A DNA stretch of 64,000 bases from Halobacterium sp. R2-5 (GTDB lineage: Archaea > Halobacteriota > Halobacteria > Halobacteriales > Halobacteriaceae). The stretch spans positions 1,512,251 through 1,576,250 of the forward strand of contig NZ_JAANTH010000001.1 of the NCBI RefSeq assembly GCF_011734195.1. The letters run 5' to 3'. Positions 1-8,171 of the stretch are shown here, piece by piece. Each line of letters begins with the position of its first letter. The first letter of the stretch is position 1. Position numbers and translations under genes: made by a program. The notes below the pieces were generated by a model. It saw only the letters and a program-made list of their open reading frames with translations, searched no databases and was not told the DNA's origin.

Positions 1-413
1 TACTCGGCGAGTACTTCGACGCCGAAGCCACCGCCGACGACCTCGCGGCGAGCATGGGCGCGATGAACCTGCTCGCGGTGCCGCTCGGGGCGATTCCGAT
101 GTGCCACGGGAGCGGCGGCGTCGCCGGCAAGTACGCGTTCGGCGCGCGCACCGCCGGCGCGAACGCCGTGCTCGGCGCGCTGTACGTGCTCGCGGCCGTG
201 CTCGCCGTAGGTGTCGTCGCTGCGTTCCCCGTGGCGATGCTCGGCGTCGTGCTCGCCGCCGTCGCCGCCCAGCTCGCACACACCAGCCTCGACACCGAGC
301 GCTACGCGCTCACCATCGGCGTCGGCGTGCTCGGACTGCTCGCGGGCGTCGGCGTCGCGTTCGTCGCCGGCCTGCTCGCCGACCACGCCGCCCGCCGACT
401 CTACCCCTCGTAG
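1..413 (+). CDS. MOT1-type molybdate/sulfate transporter family protein, C-terminal part
   Basis: The reading frame is open from the left edge (codons start at base 3) and ends with TAG at 411-413, so only the last ~137 residues are visible. The segment PMCHGSGGVAGKYAFGART is the hallmark motif of the MOT1/MFS_MOT1 family (molybdate or sulfate permeases related to SulP). It is followed by three or four hydrophobic segments rich in Ala, Val, Leu and Gly, as expected for an inner-membrane permease end. The last 13 bases overlap the convergent glycosylase gene. The transported ion cannot be decided from this fragment. Confidence 0.75.
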   Translation, partial: LGEYFDAEATADDLAASMGAMNLLAVPLGAIPMCHGSGGVAGKYAFGARTAGANAVLGALYVLAAVLAVGVVAAFPVAMLGVVLAAVAAQLAHTSLDTERYALTIGVGVLGLLAGVGVAFVAGLLADHAARRLYPS

Positions 414-976
414 GCGCGCCAGACGTACAGCGACGCGTACGAGCGGTACGGCTGCCAGCGCGTCGCGATGTCACGCATCTTCGCGCGCGTGAGGTTCTCC
501 TCGAACAGCAGCTGCATCCCCTTTCGGATGCCGAGGTCGCCGACCGGAAAGACGTCCTCGCGGCCGAGCCCGAACATGAGGAACATCTCCGCGGTCCAGT
601 TCCCGACACCCGTGATCTCGGTGAGCTCGTCGCGCACGTCGTCGTCGCTGCGGTCCGCGAAGTACGCGCGGTCGTAGCCGTGCTCGCGGAACGCCTCGGC
701 GACGTTCCGAACGTACCGCACTTTCTGCGTGGAGAGCCCGGCGTCCCGGAGCACCTCGGTGTCGGCGCTGGCGACGCTCTCGGGCGTCATCTCGACGCTG
801 TCGAACAGCCGGCCCTGGATGGCCGCCGCGGCGTCCATCGACACTTGCTGGCGGACGATAGACACGACGAGGCGCTCGAACGGGTCGTCAGCGGGGTCGA
901 GCGCGAGTTCGCCGTGCTCCTCGACGAGCGGCCCGAGGTCGGGGTCGTCCCGCAGGACGTCGTGTGCTGCTGGCAT
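401..976 (-). CDS. AlkA-like HhH-GPD DNA-3-methyladenine glycosylase
   Basis: 191 residues. This is a base-excision repair glycosylase that removes alkylated bases from DNA. The N-terminal half carries the family stretch VRQQVSMDAAAAI (about 41-53). A helix-hairpin-helix lies at about 116-138 (TGVGNWTAEMFLMFG), and the presumed catalytic aspartate is D147 in FPVGDLGIRKG, the classic HhH-GPD arrangement. The length fits the short archaeal AlkA form without the extra N-terminal domain. The gene is convergent with the transporter end, overlapping it by 13 bp. Exact lesion specificity is not readable from sequence. Confidence 0.88.
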   Translation of the reverse strand: MPAAHDVLRDDPDLGPLVEEHGELALDPADDPFERLVVSIVRQQVSMDAAAAIQGRLFDSVEMTPESVASADTEVLRDAGLSTQKVRYVRNVAEAFREHGYDRAYFADRSDDDVRDELTEITGVGNWTAEMFLMFGLGREDVFPVGDLGIRKGMQLLFEENLTRAKMRDIATRWQPYRSYASLYVWRAYEG

Positions 977-1001
977 GGACGGGCGAAGTGGTCGGAGGAA
1001 T

Positions 1002-1427
1002 CTACGCGTTTCGCCCCGCGAGCAGGAAGCCCGCGAGCGCGCCGACGCCCGCGTACACTGCGGGCGAGACGGCGTTCACGAGGTACGGGCCGACGAGCCG
1101 AATCCCGAGCGCCTCTCCGAACGGCGCGCCGACAGTCGTGGCGGTGAGCAGCGGGTAGCTGACGACGACGCCGACGCCCGCGCAGCCGCCGACGACGGCC
1201 GCGAGCCGCGTCGGCGACTCGCCCGCGTCCATCTGCCACGCGCCGTACAGCGGCAGCCCCGGAATCACGGCGAGCGAGACGAGCGTCGACGCGAGCGTCT
1301 GGAGGACGAACAGCGGTGGCGCCGTCGTGAAGCTCCCCGAGAGGGACGCTGTGACGAAAAGCCGGACCAGCGTGTGCGCGACTCCGGCGAGGAGACCGAG
1401 GAGGGCGGCACGTTCTGCGTCGTTCAC
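1002..1427 (-). CDS. Small four-helix membrane protein, unknown function
   Basis: 141 residues from a GTG start at 1427 (protein begins VNDAERAALLGLLAG). A longer frame continues upstream but is arginine-rich and antisense in character, so the GTG is preferred. Four hydrophobic segments are visible at about 7-30, 38-58, 76-98 and 114-137, with short loops. It resembles haloarchaeal DUF-type small membrane proteins, but I do not recognise a family. It is followed on the same strand by the glycosylase gene, 25 bp away, so the two may be co-transcribed. Confidence 0.6.
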   Translation of the reverse strand: MNDAERAALLGLLAGVAHTLVRLFVTASLSGSFTTAPPLFVLQTLASTLVSLAVIPGLPLYGAWQMDAGESPTRLAAVVGGCAGVGVVVSYPLLTATTVGAPFGEALGIRLVGPYLVNAVSPAVYAGVGALAGFLLAGRNA

Positions 1428-1477
1428 GGCCCGGGGTTCTCCCGGCCGTGTCAAGAGCGTTGCGCAGCGGGCTGGAG

Positions 1478-2584
1478 TTACTCCCAGTCGATGTCCTCCG
1501 TCCGGTCGGTGTCCCGGAGGATGAACGGCCCGATGGCGAGCGTCCGCCTCGCCACGGTCGCGATGCGGAGGACGTGCGCGGTCAGCAGGAAGAACGGCAC
1601 GAGCGTGATGGTCACGCCCGCCGAGAGCACCCACACGAGGCCGTCGACGCCGAGGTAGGTTCCCGGGAACGACGTCGGTGACACGTAGAACTGGACGAGG
1701 AACGCCACGGTCAGCGCGGGGAGCGCGGCGTACAGTATCAGCCGCGAGAGGTTCACCAGCTCCCACTGGAAGTACAGCGTCTTGAAGTGCTCGCGGGCCG
1801 GTCCGAAGAACTCCAGCACGTCCACGAGGTCGTCGATGGCCGCCCTGGCGTCCGCGTCGAGTTCGTCGCCGTGTTTCTCGCGGAGCCGCTCGGCCTCGTA
1901 GATCTTCCACGAGTAGTTGAAGTCGAGCGCGGAGTACACCACGTCGAACTCGCCGAACGTGGCGTCTTCCAGCCCGTCGCCGATTCGCTCGGCCTGGTCC
2001 GTGAGGCTATCGACGTACGCGTGGACTCGCTCGCGGGTCGTCTCGTCGTCGAACTCGTCTGCGGCCTCCCGGAGGTCCTCGGCGCGGGTCTTGGCTCCGG
2101 CGACGAGCGCCTCCAGGAACGACGACGGGTCGGGCGGCGCCGGCGAGACGTCGAGCCGGGACTCCACGTCGTCCCGGAAGTCGATGGCGCCCTGCATCCG
2201 TTCCCGCTGGTCGCCGAGCGGCCCGAGTTCCTGCGAGAGCACCAGTTGCGTGAACGTGACGACGAGGGTGACGCCGGTGACGACGGCGCCGATGAGCGGC
2301 GAGAACACCCACCACAGCGTCGACTGCGACGTGACGAGCCGGCGCATCGGCGTGACGTCGAGGAAGCTCGTGAGCACGATGGCCGCGAACACGGTCACCG
2401 AGAACAGCGCCGTGACGCGCCAGCGGTCGGCGCTCAACAGCAGCCACGCTCGTAATCGCCCGCCACGAAGACGGCCGCTCATCGTGTCACTCGACGTGTC
2501 GCCGGCGCTGTCGTCGCTGTCCGAGTCACCGCCGTCTGCGAGCGCCCCCCACTCGGGCGACGACGCTCGCGATTCGTCTGTCAT
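1478..2584 (-). CDS. Integral membrane protein with cytoplasmic helical domain, unknown
   Basis: 368 residues starting at MTDESRASS; an in-frame ATG 21 bases upstream is less likely. The first ~60 residues are acidic and Ser/Asp-rich. Two transmembrane segments follow (around WRVTALFSVTVFAAIVL and TLWWVFSPLIGAVVTGV), then a ~150-residue acidic, helical soluble region, then two more transmembrane segments near the C terminus (LILYAALPALTVAFLV and VWVLSAGVTITLVPFFLL). This 2+2 layout is common among haloarchaeal hypothetical membrane proteins. No catalytic motif was seen. It sits 50 bp upstream of the small membrane gene on the same strand. Confidence 0.65.
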   Translation of the reverse strand: MTDESRASSPEWGALADGGDSDSDDSAGDTSSDTMSGRLRGGRLRAWLLLSADRWRVTALFSVTVFAAIVLTSFLDVTPMRRLVTSQSTLWWVFSPLIGAVVTGVTLVVTFTQLVLSQELGPLGDQRERMQGAIDFRDDVESRLDVSPAPPDPSSFLEALVAGAKTRAEDLREAADEFDDETTRERVHAYVDSLTDQAERIGDGLEDATFGEFDVVYSALDFNYSWKIYEAERLREKHGDELDADARAAIDDLVDVLEFFGPAREHFKTLYFQWELVNLSRLILYAALPALTVAFLVQFYVSPTSFPGTYLGVDGLVWVLSAGVTITLVPFFLLTAHVLRIATVARRTLAIGPFILRDTDRTEDIDWE

Positions 2585-2830
2585 TAGTTCTGAACAGACG
2601 AGCATGGCAGATACCTCTGGTGGGGTGGCGGAACCAACGGGAGAGTACGATACGCCCAGCTGGTTACAAAACTGAACGTGCGTTCCCGCGTTCGCGTCTC
2701 GCTCACAGGGCGGTTATATCGCCCGAACGAGCGCCGAGCACCGGACGCATTTCCACGCGTGTAAACCCGTGAGACGTTCACACTCGGCGATAGGGAAAGC
2801 TTCAACGGGGCTCCCGGTGGTGGTACTACC

Positions 2831-4798
2831 ATGGACGTTGATGACATCGAGACAGTCGCGGTGCTCGGCGCCGGGAACATGGGCCACGGCATCGCGGAGG
2901 TGGCGGCGCTCGCGGGCTTCGACGTGAACCTGCGGGACATCAAAGAGGAGTTCGTGCAGAACGGCTACGACCAGATCGAGTGGTCGCTCGGCAAGCTCGC
3001 CGAGAACGACCAGATCAGCGACGAGGAGTCGGAGGCCGCCCTCGAGCGCGTGACGCCGTACGTCGACTTCGAGGACGCCGTCGAGGACGCCGACTTCGTC
3101 GTCGAGGCGGTCCCGGAGAAGATGGACATCAAGCGGGACGTCTACGAGGAGCTCGAGCAGTACGCGGCCGACGACGCCGTGTTCGCGACGAACACCTCGA
3201 GCCTCTCCATCACGGAGCTCTCGGAGGTCACCGAGCGCCCCGAGCGCTTCTGCGGGATGCACTTCTTCAATCCGCCGGTGCGCATGGACCTCGTGGAGGT
3301 CATCTCCGGCGAGCACACCGACGACGACGTGCTCGACCTCACGGAGGACCTCGCCGAGGCGATGGGGAAGACGCCCGTGCGCGTCCGCAAGGACTCCCCG
3401 GGCTTCATCGTCAACCGCGTGCTCGTCCCGCTGCTGAACGAGGCCGCGTGGCTCGTCCACGACGACGTCGCCACCGTCGAGGAGGTCGACTCCACGACGA
3501 AGTACGACATCGGGCTGCCGATGGGCGCGTTCGAGCTCGCCGACCAGGTCGGCATCGACGTCTCCTACGACGTCCTCGACTACATGGAGGGCGTGCTCGG
3601 CGAGACGTACGCGCCGTGCCCGCTGCTCGTCGACAAGGTCGAGGCCGAGGACCTCGGGAAGAAGACCGGGAAGGGGTTCTACGACTACGAGAACGGCGGC
3701 GCCGAAGTCCCGACCGACCAGATTCGCGACGACGTCGCGGACCGCCTCGTCGCCGTGATGGCCAACGAGGTCGCGAAGCTCGTCGGCGGCGACGTCGCCA
3801 ACCCCGCGGAGATCGACGAGGCCGTCCAGCTCGGCGCGGGCTACCCCGAGGGCCCCGCCAAGATGGCCGACGAGGCCGGCGTCGAACACCTCTACGAGAC
3901 GCTCGCGAACGCCTACGAGGAGACGGGCGCAGAGCGGTACGAGCCCGCCGACGAACTCGAGCGTCTCGCTGAGGCAGGAGAGGGCTTCTACGGCGCCGAA
4001 GAGGAGGGTGAGGCCGCGTCCTACGAGAACCTCGACGTGACAGTCGACGGCAACGTCGGCCACGTCGAACTCGACCGCCCGCACCGCATGAACACCATCA
4101 GCGAGGGCCTCCTCGACGAGCTCGGTGACGCCGTCGACGCGCTCGAAGCCGACGACGACGTGCGCGCCATCCTCCTCACGGGCGCCGGCGAGAAGGCGTT
4201 CTCCGCGGGCGCGGACGTCACGTCGATGGCGGGCAGCGCCGACCCCCTCGACGCCGTCGAGCTCTCCCGGAAGGGCCAGCAGACGTTCGGCAAGCTCGAA
4301 GCCGCGGACGTGCCCGTCGTCGCGGGCATCGACGGCTACTGTCTCGGCGGCGGGATGGAGCTCTCGATGTGCGCGGACCTCCGCGTCGCCAGCGAGCGCA
4401 GCGATCTCGGCCAGCCCGAGCACAACCTCGGCCTGCTCCCGGGGTGGGGCGGCACCCAGCGCCTCAAGCACATCGTCGGCGAGGGCCGCGCGAAGGAGAT
4501 CATCTTCACCGCGGACCGCTACGACGCCGCGGAGATGGAGGAGTACGGCTTCGTGAACGAGGTCGTCGGCAACGACGACCTCGAAGACCGCGCGTGGGAG
4601 CTCGCCCGCGACCTCGCCGCCGGCCCGCCCGTCGCCCAGAAGTACACGAAGCGCGCGATGCTCGCGGGGCGGGACTCCACGGACGCCGGCCTCGAGTCCG
4701 AGGCGCAGGCGTTCGGCCAGCTGATGAACACCCAGGACCTCATGGAGGGCGTCGCGGCGTTCACGAGCGACCGCGACCCCGAATTCGAGGGGCACTGA
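2831..4798 (+). CDS. Fused 3-hydroxyacyl-CoA dehydrogenase / enoyl-CoA hydratase
   Basis: 655 residues with the fusion order typical of haloarchaeal beta-oxidation: an N-terminal NAD-dependent hydroxyacyl-CoA dehydrogenase and a C-terminal crotonase. The Rossmann motif GAGNMGHGIAE lies at 13-23. The substrate loop with the catalytic histidine is GMHFFNPP (around 140). The crotonase half starts near residue 397 and keeps the oxyanion-hole segment FSAGADV and both catalytic glutamates, in GGGMELSMC and in LGQPEHNLGLLPG. It should catalyse hydration and NAD-linked oxidation of 2-enoyl-CoA to 3-oxoacyl-CoA. It stands alone here; a paralogue with the same layout is at 58780-60717. Confidence 0.93.
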   Translation: MDVDDIETVAVLGAGNMGHGIAEVAALAGFDVNLRDIKEEFVQNGYDQIEWSLGKLAENDQISDEESEAALERVTPYVDFEDAVEDADFVVEAVPEKMDIKRDVYEELEQYAADDAVFATNTSSLSITELSEVTERPERFCGMHFFNPPVRMDLVEVISGEHTDDDVLDLTEDLAEAMGKTPVRVRKDSPGFIVNRVLVPLLNEAAWLVHDDVATVEEVDSTTKYDIGLPMGAFELADQVGIDVSYDVLDYMEGVLGETYAPCPLLVDKVEAEDLGKKTGKGFYDYENGGAEVPTDQIRDDVADRLVAVMANEVAKLVGGDVANPAEIDEAVQLGAGYPEGPAKMADEAGVEHLYETLANAYEETGAERYEPADELERLAEAGEGFYGAEEEGEAASYENLDVTVDGNVGHVELDRPHRMNTISEGLLDELGDAVDALEADDDVRAILLTGAGEKAFSAGADVTSMAGSADPLDAVELSRKGQQTFGKLEAADVPVVAGIDGYCLGGGMELSMCADLRVASERSDLGQPEHNLGLLPGWGGTQRLKHIVGEGRAKEIIFTADRYDAAEMEEYGFVNEVVGNDDLEDRAWELARDLAAGPPVAQKYTKRAMLAGRDSTDAGLESEAQAFGQLMNTQDLMEGVAAFTSDRDPEFEGH

Positions 4799-4821
4799 CA
4801 CGGCCACGGGAGAACGACACG

Positions 4822-4827
4822 TTTAAA
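4822..4827 (+). promoter_or_regulatory. TATA-like box of the tRNA-Glu gene
   Basis: TTTAAA sits 28 bases before the first base of the tRNA, the usual distance for an archaeal promoter. An A/C-rich BRE-like stretch precedes it. Confidence 0.55.
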
Positions 4828-4854
4828 CTATTCTCCCGGGTACGAACGAGTGTC

Positions 4855-4929
4855 GCTCGGTTGGTGTAGTCCGGCCAATCATGTTGGCCTTTCGAGCCGA
4901 CGACCAGGGTTCAAATCCCTGACCGAGCA
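4855..4929 (+). tRNA. tRNA-Glu (UUC)
   Basis: 75 bases without encoded CCA. The 7-bp acceptor stem is GCTCGGT paired with ACCGAGC, with discriminator A at 4929. The anticodon stem TTGGC/GCCGA encloses the loop CTTTCGA, giving anticodon TTC (UUC, reading Glu codons). The T-arm contains GGTTCAAATCC. The D-arm has the usual GTGTAGTCCGGCCAA form. No intron is visible. Its 3' end is repeated downstream (see repeat). Confidence 0.93.
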
Positions 4930-5046
4930 CTTTTCGAACGGAGTGAGAAAAGCGCGCAGCGAAGGGTTCGAACCCTACCAGTCGCGCGCAGCGAACGCAG
5001 TGAGCGAGCACGTCTGGTATCGGTTCAAATCCCTGACCGAGCACTT
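4908..5046. repeat. Direct repeat of the tRNA-Glu 3' end (attachment-site-like scar)
   Basis: Bases 4908-4932, covering the T-arm half and acceptor 3' strand of the tRNA plus two or three downstream bases, recur identically at 5022-5046 (25 bp). Between them lie shorter internal repeats: GCGCGCAGCGAA at 4952-4963 and at 4984-4995, and a T-arm-like GAAGGGTTCGAACCCTACC. Integrases of haloarchaeal plasmids and viruses commonly target tRNA 3' ends and leave such duplications. No integrase gene or cargo lies between the copies, so this looks like a remnant rather than a resident element. Confidence 0.6.
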
Positions 5047-5142
5047 CTCTGCTACTCACACCGGGCAGCGACGCACGTGTCGCTGCGCATTCGTCGTCAA
5101 CTCGGGCAGTTGCCGAAAGCCGCGACGGATCGGAAGCTAACG

Positions 5143-5149
5143 CATATAT
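5143..5149 (+). promoter_or_regulatory. TATA-like box of the TFS paralogue
   Basis: CATATAT lies 26-32 bases before the ATG at 5175, the spacing of a leaderless haloarchaeal promoter. Confidence 0.45.
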
Positions 5150-5174
5150 CCGACAACGTGTACGCCTACTTTGT

Positions 5175-5492
5175 ATGCAATTCTGCGACGGGTGTGGTTC
5201 GATGATGCGCACGGACGGCGACACGTGGGTGTGTCGCTCTTGCGGGAACGAGGAGCCGCGGGACTCGCAAGCAGAAGCGGAGATGACGACCAAGGATGGA
5301 CAGCGGGACGACGGAGCACCCGCTGTCGCCGACGCGACCCAGGATTCCACCGAGACGATGCAGGAGCCCTGTCCGGCGGACGACTGCGACAGCGACCGCG
5401 CCCACTACGAGATGATCCCGAAGCCGGGCGGCTCCTACGAGGTTCGGCTGTTCACCTGCGTCGAGTGCGGCCACAAGTGGCGCGACTCCTGA
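5175..5492 (+). CDS. TFS-like transcription factor (TFIIS/RPB9 family) lacking the acidic cleavage motif
   Basis: 105 residues with two zinc ribbons. The N-terminal one has C4, C7, C20 and C23 (CDGC...CRSC). The C-terminal one has C66, C71, C95 and C98 (CPADDC...CVEC), with an unusual four-residue gap in the first pair. The two are joined by an acidic linker. Archaeal TFS normally carries a Asp-Glu pair in the C-terminal ribbon hairpin, which reaches the RNA polymerase active site and stimulates transcript cleavage. Here the hairpin reads IPKPGGSYEVR, with no Asp-Glu pair. It is therefore probably a divergent paralogue with altered or inhibitory activity rather than the main cleavage factor. 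Start is supported by a TATA-like box at leaderless distance. Confidence 0.82.
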   Translation: MQFCDGCGSMMRTDGDTWVCRSCGNEEPRDSQAEAEMTTKDGQRDDGAPAVADATQDSTETMQEPCPADDCDSDRAHYEMIPKPGGSYEVRLFTCVECGHKWRDS

Positions 5493-5678
5493 CGGCGCAT
5501 CTCGCGAACCCCGCCGCGTACATATCGCACAGACTGCCACATCAGACGCACAACTCCCGGGGTAGTCGGTCTCGAGTGGAGGTTCTCGGTAACCCCAGAC
5601 ACCCGACTCGCACACCTACTTACCAGTCCGGCCGTTCGAGCAACGGACCTCGTCCGAATCCAGGAGTCGTGCTAGCAA

Positions 5679-6242
5679 CTACCGGGAGAGATCGAGTTCC
5701 ATCTCGCGTTCGGCGCCGCCGTTGACGGTGTGGAAGCCGACGGACTGGTAGAGGTTGTTGGCGACGCGGTTGGTCCGTCCGACGGTGAGCCAGACGCACT
5801 CGACGCCGCGGCTGCGGCCGTGGCCGAGCAGCGTCCGGAGCAGTCGGGAGCCGATACCGGCGAGCTGGTATTCGGGCGCGACGAAGATGGCGAGCTCGGC
5901 TTTCGCGTCGTCGATGGGGACGAGGACGGCGTGGCCGACCGGGGCCCCGTCGTGCCAGGCGGCGACGTTCGTGCCCTCGTCGAGCAGCGTGTCCAGCCAC
6001 TCGCGTCGCCGCCGGTCGTCGGCGGGCGGGATACCCTGCGCGCGACTCTGCGCGTCGAACCCGGCGTACATCGACGCCAGTTCGTCGAAGTCGTCGGGGC
6101 CGCTCGTGCGAATCTCGACGCGTCTGTCCTCCCCGTCGCGGAACGTCTCTGGCGGGGTCGGGAAGCGGTCGGTCGCCGGCCCGACGTCGTCGGCGTCGAC
6201 GCCGCCTGTGGGACCCGTCGCCTGCGTTGTGTAGGATGTCAT
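5679..6242 (-). CDS. GNAT-family N-acetyltransferase
   Basis: 187 residues from the ATG at 6242 (MTSYTTQATG); an upstream in-frame ATG at 6266 would add eight residues. After a ~40-residue polar leader comes a GNAT domain. The acetyl-CoA pyrophosphate-binding segment is QLAGIGSRLLRTLL (around 125), followed by LTVGRTNRVANNLYQSVGF, the usual motif B end. The acceptor (protein, small molecule or antibiotic) is not predictable. The gene is divergent from the HAD gene, and the ~220 bp between them should hold both promoters. Confidence 0.8.
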   Translation of the reverse strand: MTSYTTQATGPTGGVDADDVGPATDRFPTPPETFRDGEDRRVEIRTSGPDDFDELASMYAGFDAQSRAQGIPPADDRRRREWLDTLLDEGTNVAAWHDGAPVGHAVLVPIDDAKAELAIFVAPEYQLAGIGSRLLRTLLGHGRSRGVECVWLTVGRTNRVANNLYQSVGFHTVNGGAEREMELDLSR

Positions 6243-6460
6243 GGTTGGGTGGGGCTGGCCGCGCATCGGGCGTCCACGTCGTCGCGTCGCCGCGAAGCCG
6301 TCGCGTCGGTGCTTCGAATACTAGTAGCGGGTCCGAGGCCGGAAAACGCGCGGGCGATTCTAATTTTCTGGGAACGCGAGCGCGCCGCGGTCGCGGCTGC
6401 TGGTCGTCGAGCGACGGAGGGACCGTGACTGCTAACACGCTGTCCGGTGAAGCCTCGGGC

Positions 6461-7159
6461 ATGCGCTACGAGGCGGTGTTCTTCGATCTGGACAACACGC
6501 TCTACTCGTACCCGGAGTGCAACGAGGCCGGGAAAGCGGCGGCGCTTCGGGAGGCCCGCGAGCTCGACTACGACCTCTCCCGGGAGGCGTTCGACGACCT
6601 CTACACGGCGGGGCGCCGGGAGGTCAAGCGCGAGCTCGCGGGGACGGCGTCCTCTCACGAGCGCTTCCTCTACTTCAAGCGCGCGCTGGAGATTCACACC
6701 GGGACCCACCAGTCGCGGGACGCGCTCGCGCTCGGCGACGCCTACTGGGACGCGTACGTCGAAGAGATGACGCTGTTCGACGGCGTCCGGGAGACGCTCG
6801 CCGACCTGCGGGACGCTGGCGTGGACGTCGCCATCGTGAGCAACCTCACGACGCGCATCCAGCTGGCGAAGATCGACGCGCTCGGCATCGGACCGGACGT
6901 CGACTTAGTGTTGACTTCCGAGGAGACGGGGCGCGAGAAGCCCGCCAGCGACATGTTCACGCTACCGCTCGCGAAACTCGACCGGCGGCCGAGCGAGACG
7001 GTGATGGTCGGCGACGACGTGGACACCGACATCGAGGGCGGGAACGCGGTGGGACTGACGACCGTGCTGTTCAACGGCGACGCCGGAGACGCGACCGGGC
7101 ACCGGCGGCCCGACCACCAGATTGATGCTTTCCGCGAGGTCTTAGAGGTGGTACTGTAA
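6461..7159 (+). CDS. HAD-superfamily hydrolase (phosphatase-like)
   Basis: 232 residues starting [16 protein letters not shown]. The frame is open upstream, but that part looks non-coding. All four HAD motifs are present: the DLDNT nucleophile loop near the N terminus, IVSNLTT in the middle, the lysine in [10 protein letters not shown], and [15 protein letters not shown] helical cap follows motif I. It is probably a phosphatase or haloacid-dehalogenase-type hydrolase; the substrate is unknown. Its stop codon overlaps the start of the class II aldolase by one base (TAATG), so the two are almost certainly co-translated and may act on the same sugar phosphate. Confidence 0.87.
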   Translation: MRYEAVFFDLDNTLYSYPECNEAGKAAALREARELDYDLSREAFDDLYTAGRREVKRELAGTASSHERFLYFKRALEIHTGTHQSRDALALGDAYWDAYVEEMTLFDGVRETLADLRDAGVDVAIVSNLTTRIQLAKIDALGIGPDVDLVLTSEETGREKPASDMFTLPLAKLDRRPSETVMVGDDVDTDIEGGNAVGLTTVLFNGDAGDATGHRRPDHQIDAFREVLEVVL

Positions 7160-7785
7160 TGCTCGCTCGTGAACGCGTCGCGGTCGTCGACTACGCGCCG
7201 TCGCTGGCGGAGCTGACGCCCGGACGCACCGGCAACCTGAGTGTTCGACGCGAGGACGAGTTCGCCGCCACCCCCACAGGCGTCCCCTACGACGGGTTCG
7301 ACCCCGCGGACGTCCCCGTGGTCTCGCTGGACGGCGAGGTAGTCGCCGGCGACATGAAGCCGACCAGCGAGGTGCCGATGCACACCGGCATCTACCGCCG
7401 GCTGGACGCGGGCGCCATCGTCCACACGCACTCGACGTGGGCGACGACGCTCGCGGTGCTCGGCGAGGAACTCCCGCCCGTCCACTACATGATCACCGCC
7501 GTCGGGCGGAAGGTTCCCGTGGCGGACTACGCGCCGTACGGCACGGACGACCTCGCGGAGCTAGTCGTCGAGGAGATGGAGGCCGCGGACTCGCGGGCCT
7601 GTATCCTGGGCCACCACGGCCTCGTCGTCACCGGCGACGACCTCGCGGAAGCCGTCGAGAACACGTTCGTCGTGGAGAACCTCTGTCGCGTCTACCTGCA
7701 GGCGCGCCAGCACGGCGAACCCGACGAGCTCACCGCGGAGCAGCTCGCGACCGTCGAGACGAAGTTCGAGTCGTACGGCCAGTAG
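7159..7785 (+). CDS. Class II aldolase/adducin family protein (fuculose-phosphate-aldolase-like)
   Basis: 208 residues. Zinc-dependent class II aldolase fold: the presumed catalytic glutamate lies in [11 protein letters not shown], two metal histidines in VHTHSTWA and a third in LGHHGLVV. The family includes L-fuculose-1-phosphate and L-rhamnulose-1-phosphate aldolases and methylthioribulose-phosphate dehydratases. The close coupling with an HAD phosphatase suggests a small sugar-phosphate or 5-deoxypentose salvage step, but that is inference. Confidence 0.85.
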   Translation: MLARERVAVVDYAPSLAELTPGRTGNLSVRREDEFAATPTGVPYDGFDPADVPVVSLDGEVVAGDMKPTSEVPMHTGIYRRLDAGAIVHTHSTWATTLAVLGEELPPVHYMITAVGRKVPVADYAPYGTDDLAELVVEEMEAADSRACILGHHGLVVTGDDLAEAVENTFVVENLCRVYLQARQHGEPDELTAEQLATVETKFESYGQ

Positions 7786-7836
7786 CTGCCGCTGGAGGAG
7801 TTGTCGATAGAGGGAGGAGGGACGTGTCGGTTCCGC

Positions 7837-8037
7837 TCACGCGTTGTTCATCCGGGTCTTCGTGGTGGCGCCGCAGGCGCGGCACTCCGCGACGCGGTAC
7901 GGCTCGCGAGAGAACTCCGCGTTCTGGTCGTCGTCGCTCTCCGTGAGGATGTCGATGGACACCTCGTGGGGCTGTTCGCGCCGGCAGTCCGGGCACTGTT
8001 CGACGATGCCGTCGGATTGGATGTTCTTGCTCGCCAT
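7837..8037 (-). CDS. Small zinc-ribbon protein, haloarchaeal, unknown function
   Basis: 66 residues from MASKNIQSDG; an ATG 15 bases upstream is possible. Two CxxC pairs (CPDC near residue 15 and CRAC near residue 53) flank an acidic segment, giving a putative zinc beta-ribbon. Such short zinc fingers are widespread in Halobacteria and often unannotated. The gene is convergent with the aldolase gene across a ~50 bp gap. No function can be assigned. Confidence 0.7.
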   Translation of the reverse strand: MASKNIQSDGIVEQCPDCRREQPHEVSIDILTESDDDQNAEFSREPYRVAECRACGATTKTRMNNA

Positions 8038-8171
8038 CGGACTCTGCCTCACCCGTTCCTAGTGTCTCCACCCTCTTCCGATGTGTGCCTAAGTGGTTAG
8101 GGAGTGGTTACTACCAGGCCACGAACAGGCCGGGCGAACGCTTACGGCGCGCCAGCCGATACCGGTACTGA

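Noticed and set aside
4930..5021. Second tRNA between the tRNA-Glu repeats (GAAGGGTTCGAACCCTACC looks like a T-arm)
   Set aside because: No acceptor, D or anticodon arms can be found around it; it fits better as a tRNA-end remnant.
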